Part shown: positions 8,510 through 16,243 of the stretch, piece by piece
Layout: the number at the start of each line of letters is the position of its first letter
Position numbering within the stretch: position 1 is the first letter of the stretch
Origin: CBDCFL01 sp050300875
GTDB taxonomy: Bacteria > Pseudomonadota > Alphaproteobacteria > Rhodobacterales > Rhodobacteraceae
Reading direction: 5' to 3'
Length of the DNA stretch: 30,768 nt
Assembly: GCA_050300875.1 (NCBI GenBank)
Contig: JBNKYL010000210.1
Span: forward strand, 1 to 30,768
The notes under the pieces: model-generated
Database searches by the model: none
Seen by the model: the letters and a program-made list of their open reading frames with translations, nothing else
Told to the model about the DNA's origin: nothing
Program-made: the position numbers and the translations under genes

Positions 8510-8949
8510 TGACGGACAATGCGGTCCGCAGGTGCAGGCAGTGTGCAAGACGCTCCGGAATCTCCCAAAGCGCGAAAAACAAGATTGTTGTGTTGGCAAC
8601 GCAGTTGCAGGCTTTGTCCTGTGTTGTGTCGGAATAGCAGGCGCAGCAAACCGCCACTTTGAATGGCCGCACTGCCGAATCCGCAGCCGTGGCACCATGT
8701 CGGCAATGCGCGGTTTTCACCCAATCATGCAAAGCGCAGCATCGGACAAAGACGGCTCATTGCCGACCTCGGATGCGGCGCATCATCGCGCAGGGTTTGG
8801 GGCGCCCAGCTAGGCAAGGACGGCCTTCAGCTGCCGTTGGCGACCGAGGCAAATGCTGCGCTGCGGCCAGTTGAAGCGGACACTCAAGCTACCAGCCCAG
8901 TTCTGTAGGTTTAGAGTGTCCGCAATCGGGACGAAGCGGACGTTCGTGG
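8510..8949. repeat. Gene-poor 440-base stretch built of decayed inverted repeats
   Basis: I see no gene here; the short open frames on both strands lack ribosome sites and recognisable content. The second half holds several exact inverted repeats: GTCGGCAATG (8699-8708) with CATTGCCGAC (8758-8767); GCGCAGCAT (8734-8742) with ATGCTGCGC (8853-8861); and GCGGACACTC (8876-8885) with GAGTGTCCGC (8914-8923). Just after, 8931-8949 read on the minus strand as CCACGAACGTCCGCTTCGT, resembling short intergenic repeats at 9486-9512 and 18790-18810. The arrangement looks like remains of a dispersed non-coding repeat family. Confidence 0.55.
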
Positions 8950-9445
8950 TCATTCCCAAATCTGGACTTCGCCTTCGATTTCCATCGCAAACCCCAATGG
9001 CAGTCCAGAGACTCCGATAGCCGATCGTGCATGGCGGCCCACGTCCGGTCCAAACACTTCAATCACGAGATCACTAAAGCCATTCACAACCAAGTGTTGT
9101 TCGGTGTAGCCAGGGCTCGAAGCGACCATGCCAAAGACACGTGTCCAGCCAACGATGCGAGATAGATCGCCAATTTCTGCTTTGATATTCGCCAGAACTG
9201 ACAAGGCAATGGCGCGCTTCAGCATAAGCTTGTTCTGTTGTTAAGTCGGCACCCACTATCCCGAACGGGCCCGCATTCCGACCATCGGCCCCGCTCTTGG
9301 GGCTTCCAGAGAACAGCAATCGATCGCCTCGGATGTTCACGAAGGAGAAAGGCAGATGCACGCCAACAGGCGGCTTCGCGGCGGCTGGCAGGCTCAACCC
9401 GAGCTTCTGCAGTCTTACTTCTGGGGTAGTCACCTGAGCCCTCAC
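8950..9445 (-). pseudogene. Frameshifted RidA (YjgF/UK114) family gene
   Basis: Two overlapping minus-strand frames together make one RidA-like protein. The N-terminal part (frame from GTG 9445) contains LQKLGLSLP, LLFSGSPK and GADLTTEQAYAEAR. The C-terminal part (frame ending at 8950) continues with AIALSVLANIKAEIGDLSRI, SPGYTEQHLVVNGFSDL and GRHARSAIGVSGLPLG, the RidA signature end. The join lies near 9207-9215, where the frame shifts. After the break the upstream frame runs on into unrelated sequence. Intact relatives are about 150 residues and act on reactive enamines/imines or are of unknown role. Either the gene is dead or the base call is wrong. It sits in repeat-rich intergenic DNA, consistent with decay. 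Confidence 0.75.
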
Positions 9446-9485
9446 AACGTCAACGCGTCAAGGGTATCATAGCGAGTTCAGTGCT

Positions 9486-9512
9486 AAGTGTCTGCTTTGG
9501 GCTCAAAGCGGG
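9486..9512 (+). repeat. Short inverted-repeat element of a dispersed family
   Basis: CTGCTTTG (9492-9499) and CAAAGCGG (9504-9511) form a near-perfect hairpin with a four-base loop. The left half matches the core CGAAtGaCtGCTTc seen at 18791-18804 and, reversed, at 8931-8949. It lies downstream of the LacI-family gene's 3' end and could also mark the end of its transcript, although no T run follows on the minus strand. Confidence 0.45.
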
Positions 9513-9570
9513 CTTTCAACGCAACACGCCGTGGATGCGCGCTGCCTTCGATCAGCAAAGACCACGCTTT

Positions 9571-10587
9571 CTATTTGCCAGTCGATATCGGCCCGGTCGT
9601 CTCACGCACGACCAGTTCGGCGGGAACCGAGGAGATTGCCGTGGGCATCGCTGGATCGCGTATTCTGTCGAGCACGACGCGGGCAAGCTTTCGGCCCAGT
9701 TGATAGGGTGACACTGCGAGTGTGGTGAGCGCGGGGGTGGCAATAGACGCGTCCGGAATATCATCGAACCCGACGACAGAGATGTCTTTGCCCGGTGTCA
9801 GCCCCGCCCTTGTCAGCCCCGAACTTGCACCAATCGCCACCATATCGCCGTTGCAGATAATTGCCGTAACCTCGGGGTGAGATGCGTGCAGTTCCGTGAT
9901 CGCTTCCAGACCTGCAAGCTTTTCATCCGGGCAATGCCAGATCACCGGCGCGGGAAGCCCGCGCGCTTCCAGGGCTTGGCGCAGGCCTGCGATGCGTTCG
10001 ACCCGAACCCCGAAATTCGCCGTACCGCCCAGATAGGCAAAGTTCCGGTGGCCAAGTTCGGCAAGATAGTCCGTTGCTTGCGCAATGGCGGCGGCGTTTT
10101 CGATTCCAACGTGGTCGAAGCGTCCCTTTCCCGACCGGCGCAAGAACGTGACCGTCGGAATTCCATGCGCCTTTAGCAACTCATAGGTCGCATCGTCGGT
10201 GTTTTCTGCCGGCACCCACAGCAGACCGCCGCGCGATGACTGGATGAAGGCCTCGAGGTTGCGGCGCTGGCGTTCCACATCATCGCGGCTGTCGAGCACC
10301 GACACCAGATATCCTTCGGTTTCCAACTGATCGGAAACACCGCTGATCACCTCGGCGTTGAACGGGTTGGCGATCTGATGCACTGCGAAACCAATCTCTC
10401 GGTTTTCGCCGGACCGCATCGAAGCGGCACGCCCATCGCGCACGTAATTCAGCTTCTTGGCTGCTGCAAAAACCTTCTTTCGGGTGGATTCGGAAATCCG
10501 ACCGGTTCCGCGCAGGACCTGACTGGCCGTGGCGGTCGAAACGGCCGCTTCGACCGCCACGTCAGCAAGTTTGGGTTTTTGCTCCAT
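9571..10587 (-). CDS. LacI-family transcriptional repressor of the divergent sugar operon
   Basis: The protein has 338 residues, the usual LacI/PurR length. The N-terminal helix-turn-helix begins KLADVAVEAAVSTATASQVL (about residues 6-25), followed by the hinge-helix region TRKKVFAAAKKLNYV. The remainder is a periplasmic-binding-protein-like effector domain (VISGVSDQLETEGYLVSVLDSRDD, HRNFAYLGG, ICNGDMVAIGA, VVGFDDIPDA). It is transcribed away from the transporter operon starting at 10858, so it most likely controls that operon and itself. Two AAACGTT-centred candidate operators lie in the shared 270-base gap. The inducer is probably the imported solute or a breakdown product; this is inferred from context only. 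Confidence 0.93.
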   Translation of the reverse strand: MEQKPKLADVAVEAAVSTATASQVLRGTGRISESTRKKVFAAAKKLNYVRDGRAASMRSGENREIGFAVHQIANPFNAEVISGVSDQLETEGYLVSVLDSRDDVERQRRNLEAFIQSSRGGLLWVPAENTDDATYELLKAHGIPTVTFLRRSGKGRFDHVGIENAAAIAQATDYLAELGHRNFAYLGGTANFGVRVERIAGLRQALEARGLPAPVIWHCPDEKLAGLEAITELHASHPEVTAIICNGDMVAIGASSGLTRAGLTPGKDISVVGFDDIPDASIATPALTTLAVSPYQLGRKLARVVLDRIRDPAMPTAISSVPAELVVRETTGPISTGK

Positions 10588-10645
10588 ACGCGCGCCCAGA
10601 ATCTCTCTTCGGTCCTACCTACCAATCTTGGGCTGATTTTGCAGA

Positions 10646-10663
10646 AATTCAAACGTTTTATCA
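10646..10663. promoter_or_regulatory. Candidate LacI-type operator 1
   Basis: The core AAACGTTT at 10651-10658 is a perfect palindrome with the central CG typical of LacI-family operators. The right half, GTTTTATCA, resembles the right half of the second candidate (GTTATATCA). It lies about 60 bases upstream of the repressor's start codon, so it could serve autoregulation. Confidence 0.45.
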
Positions 10664-10705
10664 AACATCAACGCTATGCATAGAAAACTTCTATAAAAAT
10701 ATGGG

Positions 10706-10735
10706 TTGACGACTGGTTAAACGTTATATCATATT
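10706..10735 (+). promoter_or_regulatory. Candidate promoter with embedded LacI-type operator 2 for the transporter operon
   Basis: TTGACG at 10706-10711 is a good -35 box. AT-rich sequence around 10727-10735 (TATCAT, or CATATT with an 18-base spacer) offers a -10 box; the exact hexamer is ambiguous. TGGTTAAAC/GTTATATCA (10714-10731, six of nine positions symmetric, centre 10722/10723) lies between the boxes, where a bound repressor would block polymerase. Its centre is 68 bases from that of operator 1. Confidence 0.45.
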
Positions 10736-10857
10736 TTCACTTATCGCATCTTTGAGTCGGGCTTCGCCTGTCAAGTTCCGGATGCGCCGGGCCGGTTGCG
10801 CCCAAGACAGGAGGCAAGCCGGGTTAGCCGGCACAAGAATTCAAACTGGAGGAAATG

Positions 10858-12120
10858 ATGTCATTCAAATTCAAGCTTGCCGGTGCTGCTTCCGGCATAG
10901 CGCTTCTGGCCTCTGCGGTTGCCGCTCAGGCTGACGTTTTGTTCTGGTCGACCCAGGCCAAGCCGGTCGAGGAAGCACAGGCCATGCGCGAGCAGGTTTT
11001 GGCTGGTGCCGGCGACGTAGATTATCAGCCCAATGATGGGGGTCCGTGGTTGACCCGATTGAACGCAGAACTTCAGGCGGGGTCCGGTTCGATCGGCGTT
11101 CTGGGTGCGCTGCATGGCGATTTCTCGGCCATGAACCCCGACGATCTGGTCGATCTTGATGGTCTGGGTATGTCGGCGTCTGGCACCTTCAACAGCTTGG
11201 CGAAGCTTGGCACCGACAACATGCAGTACATCCCCTGGATGCAGGCCAGCTATATCATGGCGGCAAACAAGGAAGCGCTGCAATATCTGCCCGATGGTGC
11301 CGATATCGATGCGCTGACCTATGACCAGCTGATCGCCTGGGCTGCCAATGTGAACGAAGCCGTGGGCGAGCCGAAATTCGGTTTCCCTGCTGGTCCGCAG
11401 GGCCTGAAGCATCGCTTCTTTCAGGGCTACCTTTACCCGTCCTTCACCAATGGCGTCGTGCGCACCTTTGCCTCTGACGAGGCTGTTGGCGCCTGGGAAA
11501 AATTCCGTGAGCTTTGGGCGCAGACCAACCCGGCTTCGACCAATTTCAGCTTCCTTCAGGAACAGCTGTTGAATGGCGATGCATGGATCGTGTTCGACCA
11601 TACCTCGCGTCTGGCACAGGCCTTTAACGAGCGTCCTGAAGACTTCGTGGCCTTCCCGGCCCCGGCTGGTCCGACCGGTCGCGGCTTCATGCCGGTTCTG
11701 GCCGGCGTCGCCATTCCACGCACCGCTCCCGATATGGATGCGGCAAAGGCACTGGTTCAGCACATGCTGAAGCCGGAAACCCAGATCGCGACGCTGCGGG
11801 CAACCAACTTTTTCCCGGTTGTCGACGTGGAACTGCCGGGTGACTTGCCGCCGGCCGTGAAAGCCGCAGGTGACGCCGTTGCCAAGATGTCGGGTTCTGC
11901 CGACGCCAACCCAGGCCTGTTGCCCGCTGGCCTTGGCGACAAGGGCGGCGAGTTCAGCGCACTCTATACCGAAGCCTTTGAGCGCATCGTTTTGGCGGGT
12001 CAGGACATCTCTATGGTTCTGAACGACATCAAGCCGCGCCTTCAGGCGGTGATGGATGCAAGCGGCGCGCCCTGCTGGGCACCGGATGCGGCATCTGATG
12101 GGCCTTGCCCCGTCGAATAG
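10858..12120 (+). CDS. ABC transporter sugar-binding protein (periplasmic)
   Basis: The protein has 420 residues. ATG 10858 is preferred over the adjacent ATG 10855 because GGAGGA (10848-10853) is then four bases away. A Sec signal peptide is clear: K4 and K6, a hydrophobic core to about residue 20, and probable cleavage after AAQA (residue 25). There is no lipobox, so the protein is free in the periplasm. The body is a family-1 (maltose/multiple-sugar) binding protein: LFWSTQAKPVEE, NDGGPWLTRLNAELQAG, YIPWMQASYIMAANKEAL and a late GVAIPRTAPDMDAAKALVQHML. It is the first gene of the operon and should capture the glycoside for the permeases that follow. The rest of the operon points to mannosylglycerate or a close relative as ligand. 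Confidence 0.92.
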   Translation: MSFKFKLAGAASGIALLASAVAAQADVLFWSTQAKPVEEAQAMREQVLAGAGDVDYQPNDGGPWLTRLNAELQAGSGSIGVLGALHGDFSAMNPDDLVDLDGLGMSASGTFNSLAKLGTDNMQYIPWMQASYIMAANKEALQYLPDGADIDALTYDQLIAWAANVNEAVGEPKFGFPAGPQGLKHRFFQGYLYPSFTNGVVRTFASDEAVGAWEKFRELWAQTNPASTNFSFLQEQLLNGDAWIVFDHTSRLAQAFNERPEDFVAFPAPAGPTGRGFMPVLAGVAIPRTAPDMDAAKALVQHMLKPETQIATLRATNFFPVVDVELPGDLPPAVKAAGDAVAKMSGSADANPGLLPAGLGDKGGEFSALYTEAFERIVLAGQDISMVLNDIKPRLQAVMDASGAPCWAPDAASDGPCPVE

Positions 12121-12142
12121 GACCTGCGTGCCTTGAACACGC

Positions 12143-12166
12143 GTCCGGGCCGAAACCGGCCCGGAC
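12143..12166 (+). promoter_or_regulatory. Stable hairpin between binding-protein and permease genes
   Basis: GTCCGGGCCG (12143-12152) and CGGCCCGGAC (12157-12166) form a perfect 10-bp GC-rich stem with an AAAC loop. No T run follows, so it is not a full terminator. Hairpins at this place in binding-protein operons (the malE-malF gap is the classic case) protect the upstream mRNA and give more binding protein than permease. That role is inferred here. Confidence 0.65.
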
Positions 12167-12211
12167 CACCCCAAATTTCCGACACCAGGTTAGCCCGAAA
12201 GGAGCGGTTCC

Positions 12212-13057
12212 ATGAACGCGCGCATCCTTCCCTATGTCCTGATCCTGCCGGTCACGTTGTTTCTGTGCATCTTCTTCCTGTATCCCTTTGTGCTGGTGGC
12301 CCAACAAGCCTTCACCACCGGGTCCGGCTTCACGATGGACAATTTCCGGACGGTCACAAGCCACTGGAAATTCCCGATCTCGTTGAAGAACACGCTTTAT
12401 CTGGCGGCAGCCGTGGTACCGGTGCAACTGGCTCTGGCACTTCTGATGGCCACCATGGTCAGCAAGATGAAAAAGGGCCGTGACCTTGTGCTTTATGTCT
12501 GGACCATCCCGCTGGGGATTTCCGATCTGGCCGCCGGGATAATCTGGCTGGCGATTTTCGAGCAGTCGGGGTTCCTGAATTCCATGATGAGCGGGCTGGG
12601 CCTGATTGACCGGCCTGCCAACCTGCTGAGCTATCAGAACCCCGGCCTTGTGTTCATTGCCATCGCGCTTGCCGAGATCTGGCGGGCAACGGCGATCATG
12701 CTGGTGATCCTTGTGGCGGGCATCGGTCTGATCCCAAAGGAATATTACGAGGCTGCCGAAGTCTTTGGTGCATCGCCGTGGAAACGATTCCTGAAGATTA
12801 CCCTGCCACTTTTGCGCCCGTCGCTGTCCACGGCTTTGGTGATCCGTGTCATCCTGGCCTTTGAGGTATTTGCGGTCGTGCAAGCGATTGGCGGCACGCT
12901 CTTCCCGGTCTTGATGAGTGAAACCTTCAACTATCAGTTCGTGCTGCTGAATGGCGGTGCTGCCGCGGCCATCGCACTGATCATCCTTGCAATCTCGATC
13001 GGCTTCACTGTGCTGATCCTGCGCCTGCTGCGCGTCCCGAAAGGAGCAACGATATGA
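12212..13057 (+). CDS. ABC transporter permease, MalF/UgpA type
   Basis: The protein has 281 residues with six likely membrane segments, beginning ILPYVLILPVTLFLCIFFLYPF. The cytoplasmic coupling loop is recognisable as EYYEAAEVFGASPWKRFLKITLPLL, the EAA motif that docks with the ATPase. A GGAG site precedes the ATG by about ten bases. The gene overlaps the next permease by four bases (ATGA), so the two are translationally coupled and probably form a heterodimer in the inner membrane. With the binding protein and ATPase they make a complete importer of the carbohydrate uptake 1 family. Confidence 0.93.
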   Translation: MNARILPYVLILPVTLFLCIFFLYPFVLVAQQAFTTGSGFTMDNFRTVTSHWKFPISLKNTLYLAAAVVPVQLALALLMATMVSKMKKGRDLVLYVWTIPLGISDLAAGIIWLAIFEQSGFLNSMMSGLGLIDRPANLLSYQNPGLVFIAIALAEIWRATAIMLVILVAGIGLIPKEYYEAAEVFGASPWKRFLKITLPLLRPSLSTALVIRVILAFEVFAVVQAIGGTLFPVLMSETFNYQFVLLNGGAAAAIALIILAISIGFTVLILRLLRVPKGATI

Positions 13058-13893
13058 CCGCTGTTGCAACCGATCTACCCGCGCCCGATGCGCGCAAAGC
13101 TGGGCGGTATGTCTACGGTGCGGGAGTGTTCCTGCTGTGCGCCTGGGTGCTGGTTCCGCTCTATTTCCTGCTGATAAACACGTTGAGTTCGCCCGAGGCC
13201 GTGAACGCCTTTCCCAAGGTCTTCTATCCCGAATTCGATTTGGGTTCGCTGGCTTTCTTCGCGTCTTTCGCAGGTATGCTGTCAGCGTTGAAGAACTCGA
13301 TCCTTGTGGCCGTGCTGACCATGATCTTGTCGATTTGCGTCGGTGCGCCTGCGGGTTATGCGCTCAGCCGGTTCGAGTTTCGCGGCAAGGAAGCGTTTCG
13401 GATGCTGATCCTGCTGACCCGGGCTTTCCCGCTGCCTCTTTTGGCGCTGCCGCTGGCGGTCATGTTCATTCGCACGGGGCTGGATGACACCGTATTCGGA
13501 CTGGCACTGGTGCATACGACACTGGCCATTCCCTTTGCGGTGTTGATCACGTTTTCGCTGTTCTCCGGCATCCCGATGGAACTCGAAGAAGCGGCCTGGA
13601 CTTTGGGCTGCACACGGCTGACCGCGTTTACCAAGGTCGTCTTGCCGCTTATACTGCCGGGCATTGCGGCCAGCGCGATCTTTGCCTTTGTGATCTCATG
13701 GAACGAGGTCTTTGCGGCAGCGGTTCTAACCATCGAAAACCGTACGCTGACCGCGTTCCTGCTCACCAACCTTGAAACGTCGCCCCTGCATCTGAAATTC
13801 GCAGGTGGCTTCATCCTCGTCGTGCCGGCGCTGATCTTCATCTTCGCTGTGCGCAAATACCTGTTTGCCATGTGGGGCATCGCCAACCGCTAG
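13054..13893 (+). CDS. ABC transporter permease, MalG/UgpE type
   Basis: The protein has 279 residues, starting in the ATGA overlap with the first permease. About six membrane segments are seen. The region GAPAGYALSRFEFRGKEAFR is typical of MalG-type permeases, and the coupling loop PMELEEAAWTLGCTRLTAF (EAA motif) follows. It is the second half of the transport channel. The ATPase gene begins 21 bases after its stop, with a GAAAGGAAA ribosome site. Confidence 0.93.
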   Translation: MTAVATDLPAPDARKAGRYVYGAGVFLLCAWVLVPLYFLLINTLSSPEAVNAFPKVFYPEFDLGSLAFFASFAGMLSALKNSILVAVLTMILSICVGAPAGYALSRFEFRGKEAFRMLILLTRAFPLPLLALPLAVMFIRTGLDDTVFGLALVHTTLAIPFAVLITFSLFSGIPMELEEAAWTLGCTRLTAFTKVVLPLILPGIAASAIFAFVISWNEVFAAAVLTIENRTLTAFLLTNLETSPLHLKFAGGFILVVPALIFIFAVRKYLFAMWGIANR

Positions 13894-13914
13894 GTGGCAT
13901 GAAAGGAAACTGAA

Positions 13915-14955
13915 ATGGCTGAGATTCAAATCAAAAACGTTGCCAAGCGTTTCGGAGAATACCAGGCGCTGCACGACATCAATCTGACCATCGCCGATCA
14001 GGAATTCATGGTCCTTTTGGGCGCATCGGGTTGCGGCAAGACCACGCTTCTGCGGATCGTCGCGGGGCTGGAAACCGCAACGACAGGCGAGGTCTGGATC
14101 GGCGGGCGCCGGGTGGATCATCTGGCACCCAAGGATCGCGGCATTGCGATGGTTTTCCAGAACTACGCGGTCTTTCCGCATCTGACCGTGTTTGAAAACA
14201 TCGGCTTTGGCCTGCGCATGCAGAAGCTGCCCGATGCCGAGGTCAAGCGCCGGGTCGAACGGACCGCGACGCTGATGCATATCGAGCAACTTCTGAAACG
14301 CTATTCGGGCGAACTATCCGGCGGACAGCGTCAGCGTGTGGCCGTGGCCCGCGCGCTGGCGATGGAACCCGACGTGATCCTGATGGACGAACCACTGTCG
14401 AACCTTGACGCGCTCTTGCGGATGGAGATGCGGGCGGAGCTGAAGGGCGTGCTGGCCGAAAGCAAGACCACGGCCATTTACGTGACCCACGATCAGGTTG
14501 AAGCCATGTCCATGGCCGACCGGATCAGCGTGATGCATCAGGGCAAGATCGTGCAGGCGGCAAGCCCCATCGAGGTCTACCGCAACCCGGCTGCCGAATT
14601 CGTGGCCGGTTTCATCGGCAACCCGCCGATGAACTTCCTGCCCGCGACACCTGCCGGTGACGGCAAATGGGCCGTGGCTGGACAGGAAATGGCTGGCCCG
14701 AATGCCAGCAAGACGCTCAACTTTGCGATCCGCCCCGAAGACCTGCGCCCATCCGACAGCGGGATAAATGCGACGGCCAAGGTCGTCGAACCGCTCGGTG
14801 CGCATTTGCTGGTGACATGTGATGTTGATGGCAAGATGTTCCGCGCCGTGCTCGACAGTGACCTGAGCGTCAAACCGGGCGACCAGCTGACCCTTGCTCC
14901 GCAAGCAGATCGCGTGCGCTGGTTCGACCCTGAAACCACCAAAGCCGTTGCCTAG
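13915..14955 (+). CDS. ABC transporter ATP-binding protein, MalK/UgpC type
   Basis: The protein has 346 residues. All nucleotide-binding motifs are intact: Walker A GASGCGKTT (36-44), Q-loop in AMVFQNYAVFPHLTVFENI, signature LSGGQRQRV (from 134), Walker B VILMDEP (154-160), D-loop SNLD and switch histidine in YVTHDQVEA. The C-terminal about 100 residues form the regulatory TOBE/OB domain (FAIRPEDLR, PLGAHLLVTCDVDG), rather short compared with the about 370 residues of MalK. It powers import by the two permeases upstream. The hydrolase gene follows after only ten bases. Confidence 0.95.
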   Translation: MAEIQIKNVAKRFGEYQALHDINLTIADQEFMVLLGASGCGKTTLLRIVAGLETATTGEVWIGGRRVDHLAPKDRGIAMVFQNYAVFPHLTVFENIGFGLRMQKLPDAEVKRRVERTATLMHIEQLLKRYSGELSGGQRQRVAVARALAMEPDVILMDEPLSNLDALLRMEMRAELKGVLAESKTTAIYVTHDQVEAMSMADRISVMHQGKIVQAASPIEVYRNPAAEFVAGFIGNPPMNFLPATPAGDGKWAVAGQEMAGPNASKTLNFAIRPEDLRPSDSGINATAKVVEPLGAHLLVTCDVDGKMFRAVLDSDLSVKPGDQLTLAPQADRVRWFDPETTKAVA

Positions 14956-14965
14956 GGTATATGCC

Positions 14966-16243
14966 ATGACAAGTGAAATGATCACTCGCGCGCAGGAAAT
15001 CATGCGCAAGAACGACCTTGGCTACTACACGGTACCAACGCACGGGCTTTATCCCTTTCAGTGGAACTGGGATAGTGCGCTGAGTGCGCTGGGGTTCAGC
15101 CATTTCGACGAAGACCGCGCCTGGACCGAGATTGAAACGCTCTTCGCCCATCAATGGGATGACGGCATGGTGCCGCATATCGTGTTTCACAAACACGACG
15201 ACGGCTATTTTCCGGGGCCCGATGTCTGGGACTCGGGGCGCGACGTGCCGACAACTGGCATCACGCAACCAGCGGTCGCGGGTTTTTCCGTGCGGCAATT
15301 GTTCGATCGCGCCAAGGATCGCGAAAGCGCCGAGCGACGCGCCCGCGATCTGCTGCCCAAGATCCACGCCTGGCATGAATGGTTCTATCGCTGTCGTGAC
15401 CCACAAGGCACGGGGCTTGTCGCGGTTCTTCACCCTTGGGAAACCGGCCGCGACAATTCCGCCGATTGGGACCGCGCTTTCGAACGTGTGCCAACCGACG
15501 GCGTGGCCCCTTTCAAACGGCGCGACACGCAGCACGCCAACCCCGAACACCGCCCGACTGACGAGCAATACAAGCGTTATATCTGGCTGGTGCAGCACTT
15601 CCGTGCCCTTGGCTGGGATAACACAAAACTGCATGATGCCTCGCCCTTCCGCATTGTCGATCCTGGATTCAACGCGATCCTGATCCGTGCCTGTGCCGAG
15701 CTGGCAGAACTCGCCGACAGCTTGGGCGAAAGGCAGATTGCTCGGCAATCAAGGGATTTCGCGGCAAAAGGCATCGCCGCGATGGAAGGCCTGTGGAGCG
15801 ATACGCGCGGGCAATATGTCTGCCATGACCGGGCCTCGGGGCAGTTGGTCGACGTGCCATCCATCGGCGGCCTGCTGGCAGCCTTCGCACCGATCCCCAA
15901 GGACCGTGCCAAGGCATTGGCAGACCGGATTTCCGATATCGGTACAGCGTGCCGCTATCTGGTCCCCAGCCATGACCCGCGTGATCCAGCATTCGATTCT
16001 TTGCGTTATTGGCGCGGGCCGGTCTGGCTGGTCGTCAACTACATGATTGCCGACGGGTTGGAACAAGCGGGCCAGAAAGACGTTGCCGCGCGCATCGTGG
16101 CCGATAGCCTGGAGTTGATCGAAAAAAGCGGGTTTGCCGAGTATTACGACCCGAACACGGCCGAACCTTGCGGTGGCGGCAGCTTCACCTGGACAGCGGC
16201 AATGGTCATTGAATTTCTGACCCGTGGGAACGTTGCAGCATGA
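14966..16243 (+). CDS. MGH1-like glycoside hydrolase (GH63-related), probable mannosylglycerate/glucosylglycerate hydrolase
   Basis: The protein has 425 residues, starting at ATG 14966 (MTSEMITRAQEIM). It lacks a signal peptide, so it acts in the cytoplasm on imported substrate. It is an (alpha/alpha)6-barrel type enzyme: YPFQWNWDSALSALGF, LFAHQWDDGMVPHIVF, HPWETGRDNSADWD (156-169) and, near the end, YYDPNTAEPCGGGSFTWTAA. These match the MGH1-like group, which includes bacterial mannosylglycerate and glucosylglycerate hydrolases. By analogy Asp163 and Glu400 are the likely catalytic acid and base. The gene is followed directly (ATGA overlap) by a D-lyxose/D-mannose isomerase and, two genes later, by a glycerate kinase. 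This favours a mannosyl-glycerate substrate releasing mannose and glycerate. Confidence 0.8.
   Translation: MTSEMITRAQEIMRKNDLGYYTVPTHGLYPFQWNWDSALSALGFSHFDEDRAWTEIETLFAHQWDDGMVPHIVFHKHDDGYFPGPDVWDSGRDVPTTGITQPAVAGFSVRQLFDRAKDRESAERRARDLLPKIHAWHEWFYRCRDPQGTGLVAVLHPWETGRDNSADWDRAFERVPTDGVAPFKRRDTQHANPEHRPTDEQYKRYIWLVQHFRALGWDNTKLHDASPFRIVDPGFNAILIRACAELAELADSLGERQIARQSRDFAAKGIAAMEGLWSDTRGQYVCHDRASGQLVDVPSIGGLLAAFAPIPKDRAKALADRISDIGTACRYLVPSHDPRDPAFDSLRYWRGPVWLVVNYMIADGLEQAGQKDVAARIVADSLELIEKSGFAEYYDPNTAEPCGGGSFTWTAAMVIEFLTRGNVAA

Noticed and set aside
8532..8908. Small + strand frames in the repeat-rich gap
   Set aside because: They translate inverted-repeat sequence, overlap each other in different frames and have no ribosome sites.
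9488..9703. Small + strand frame beginning MSALGSKRAF
   Set aside because: It runs over a short non-coding repeat and then antisense to the LacI gene; such translated repeats are often mis-annotated as proteins.
10861..12174. Long minus-strand open frame opposite the sugar-binding protein gene
   Set aside because: It is the antisense shadow of a clear binding-protein gene; it has no ribosome site and no recognisable protein features.
12029..13069. Minus-strand frame opposite the first permease gene
   Set aside because: His/Gln/Asp-rich translation typical of the antisense of membrane-protein codons in GC-rich DNA; the permease on + is unmistakable.
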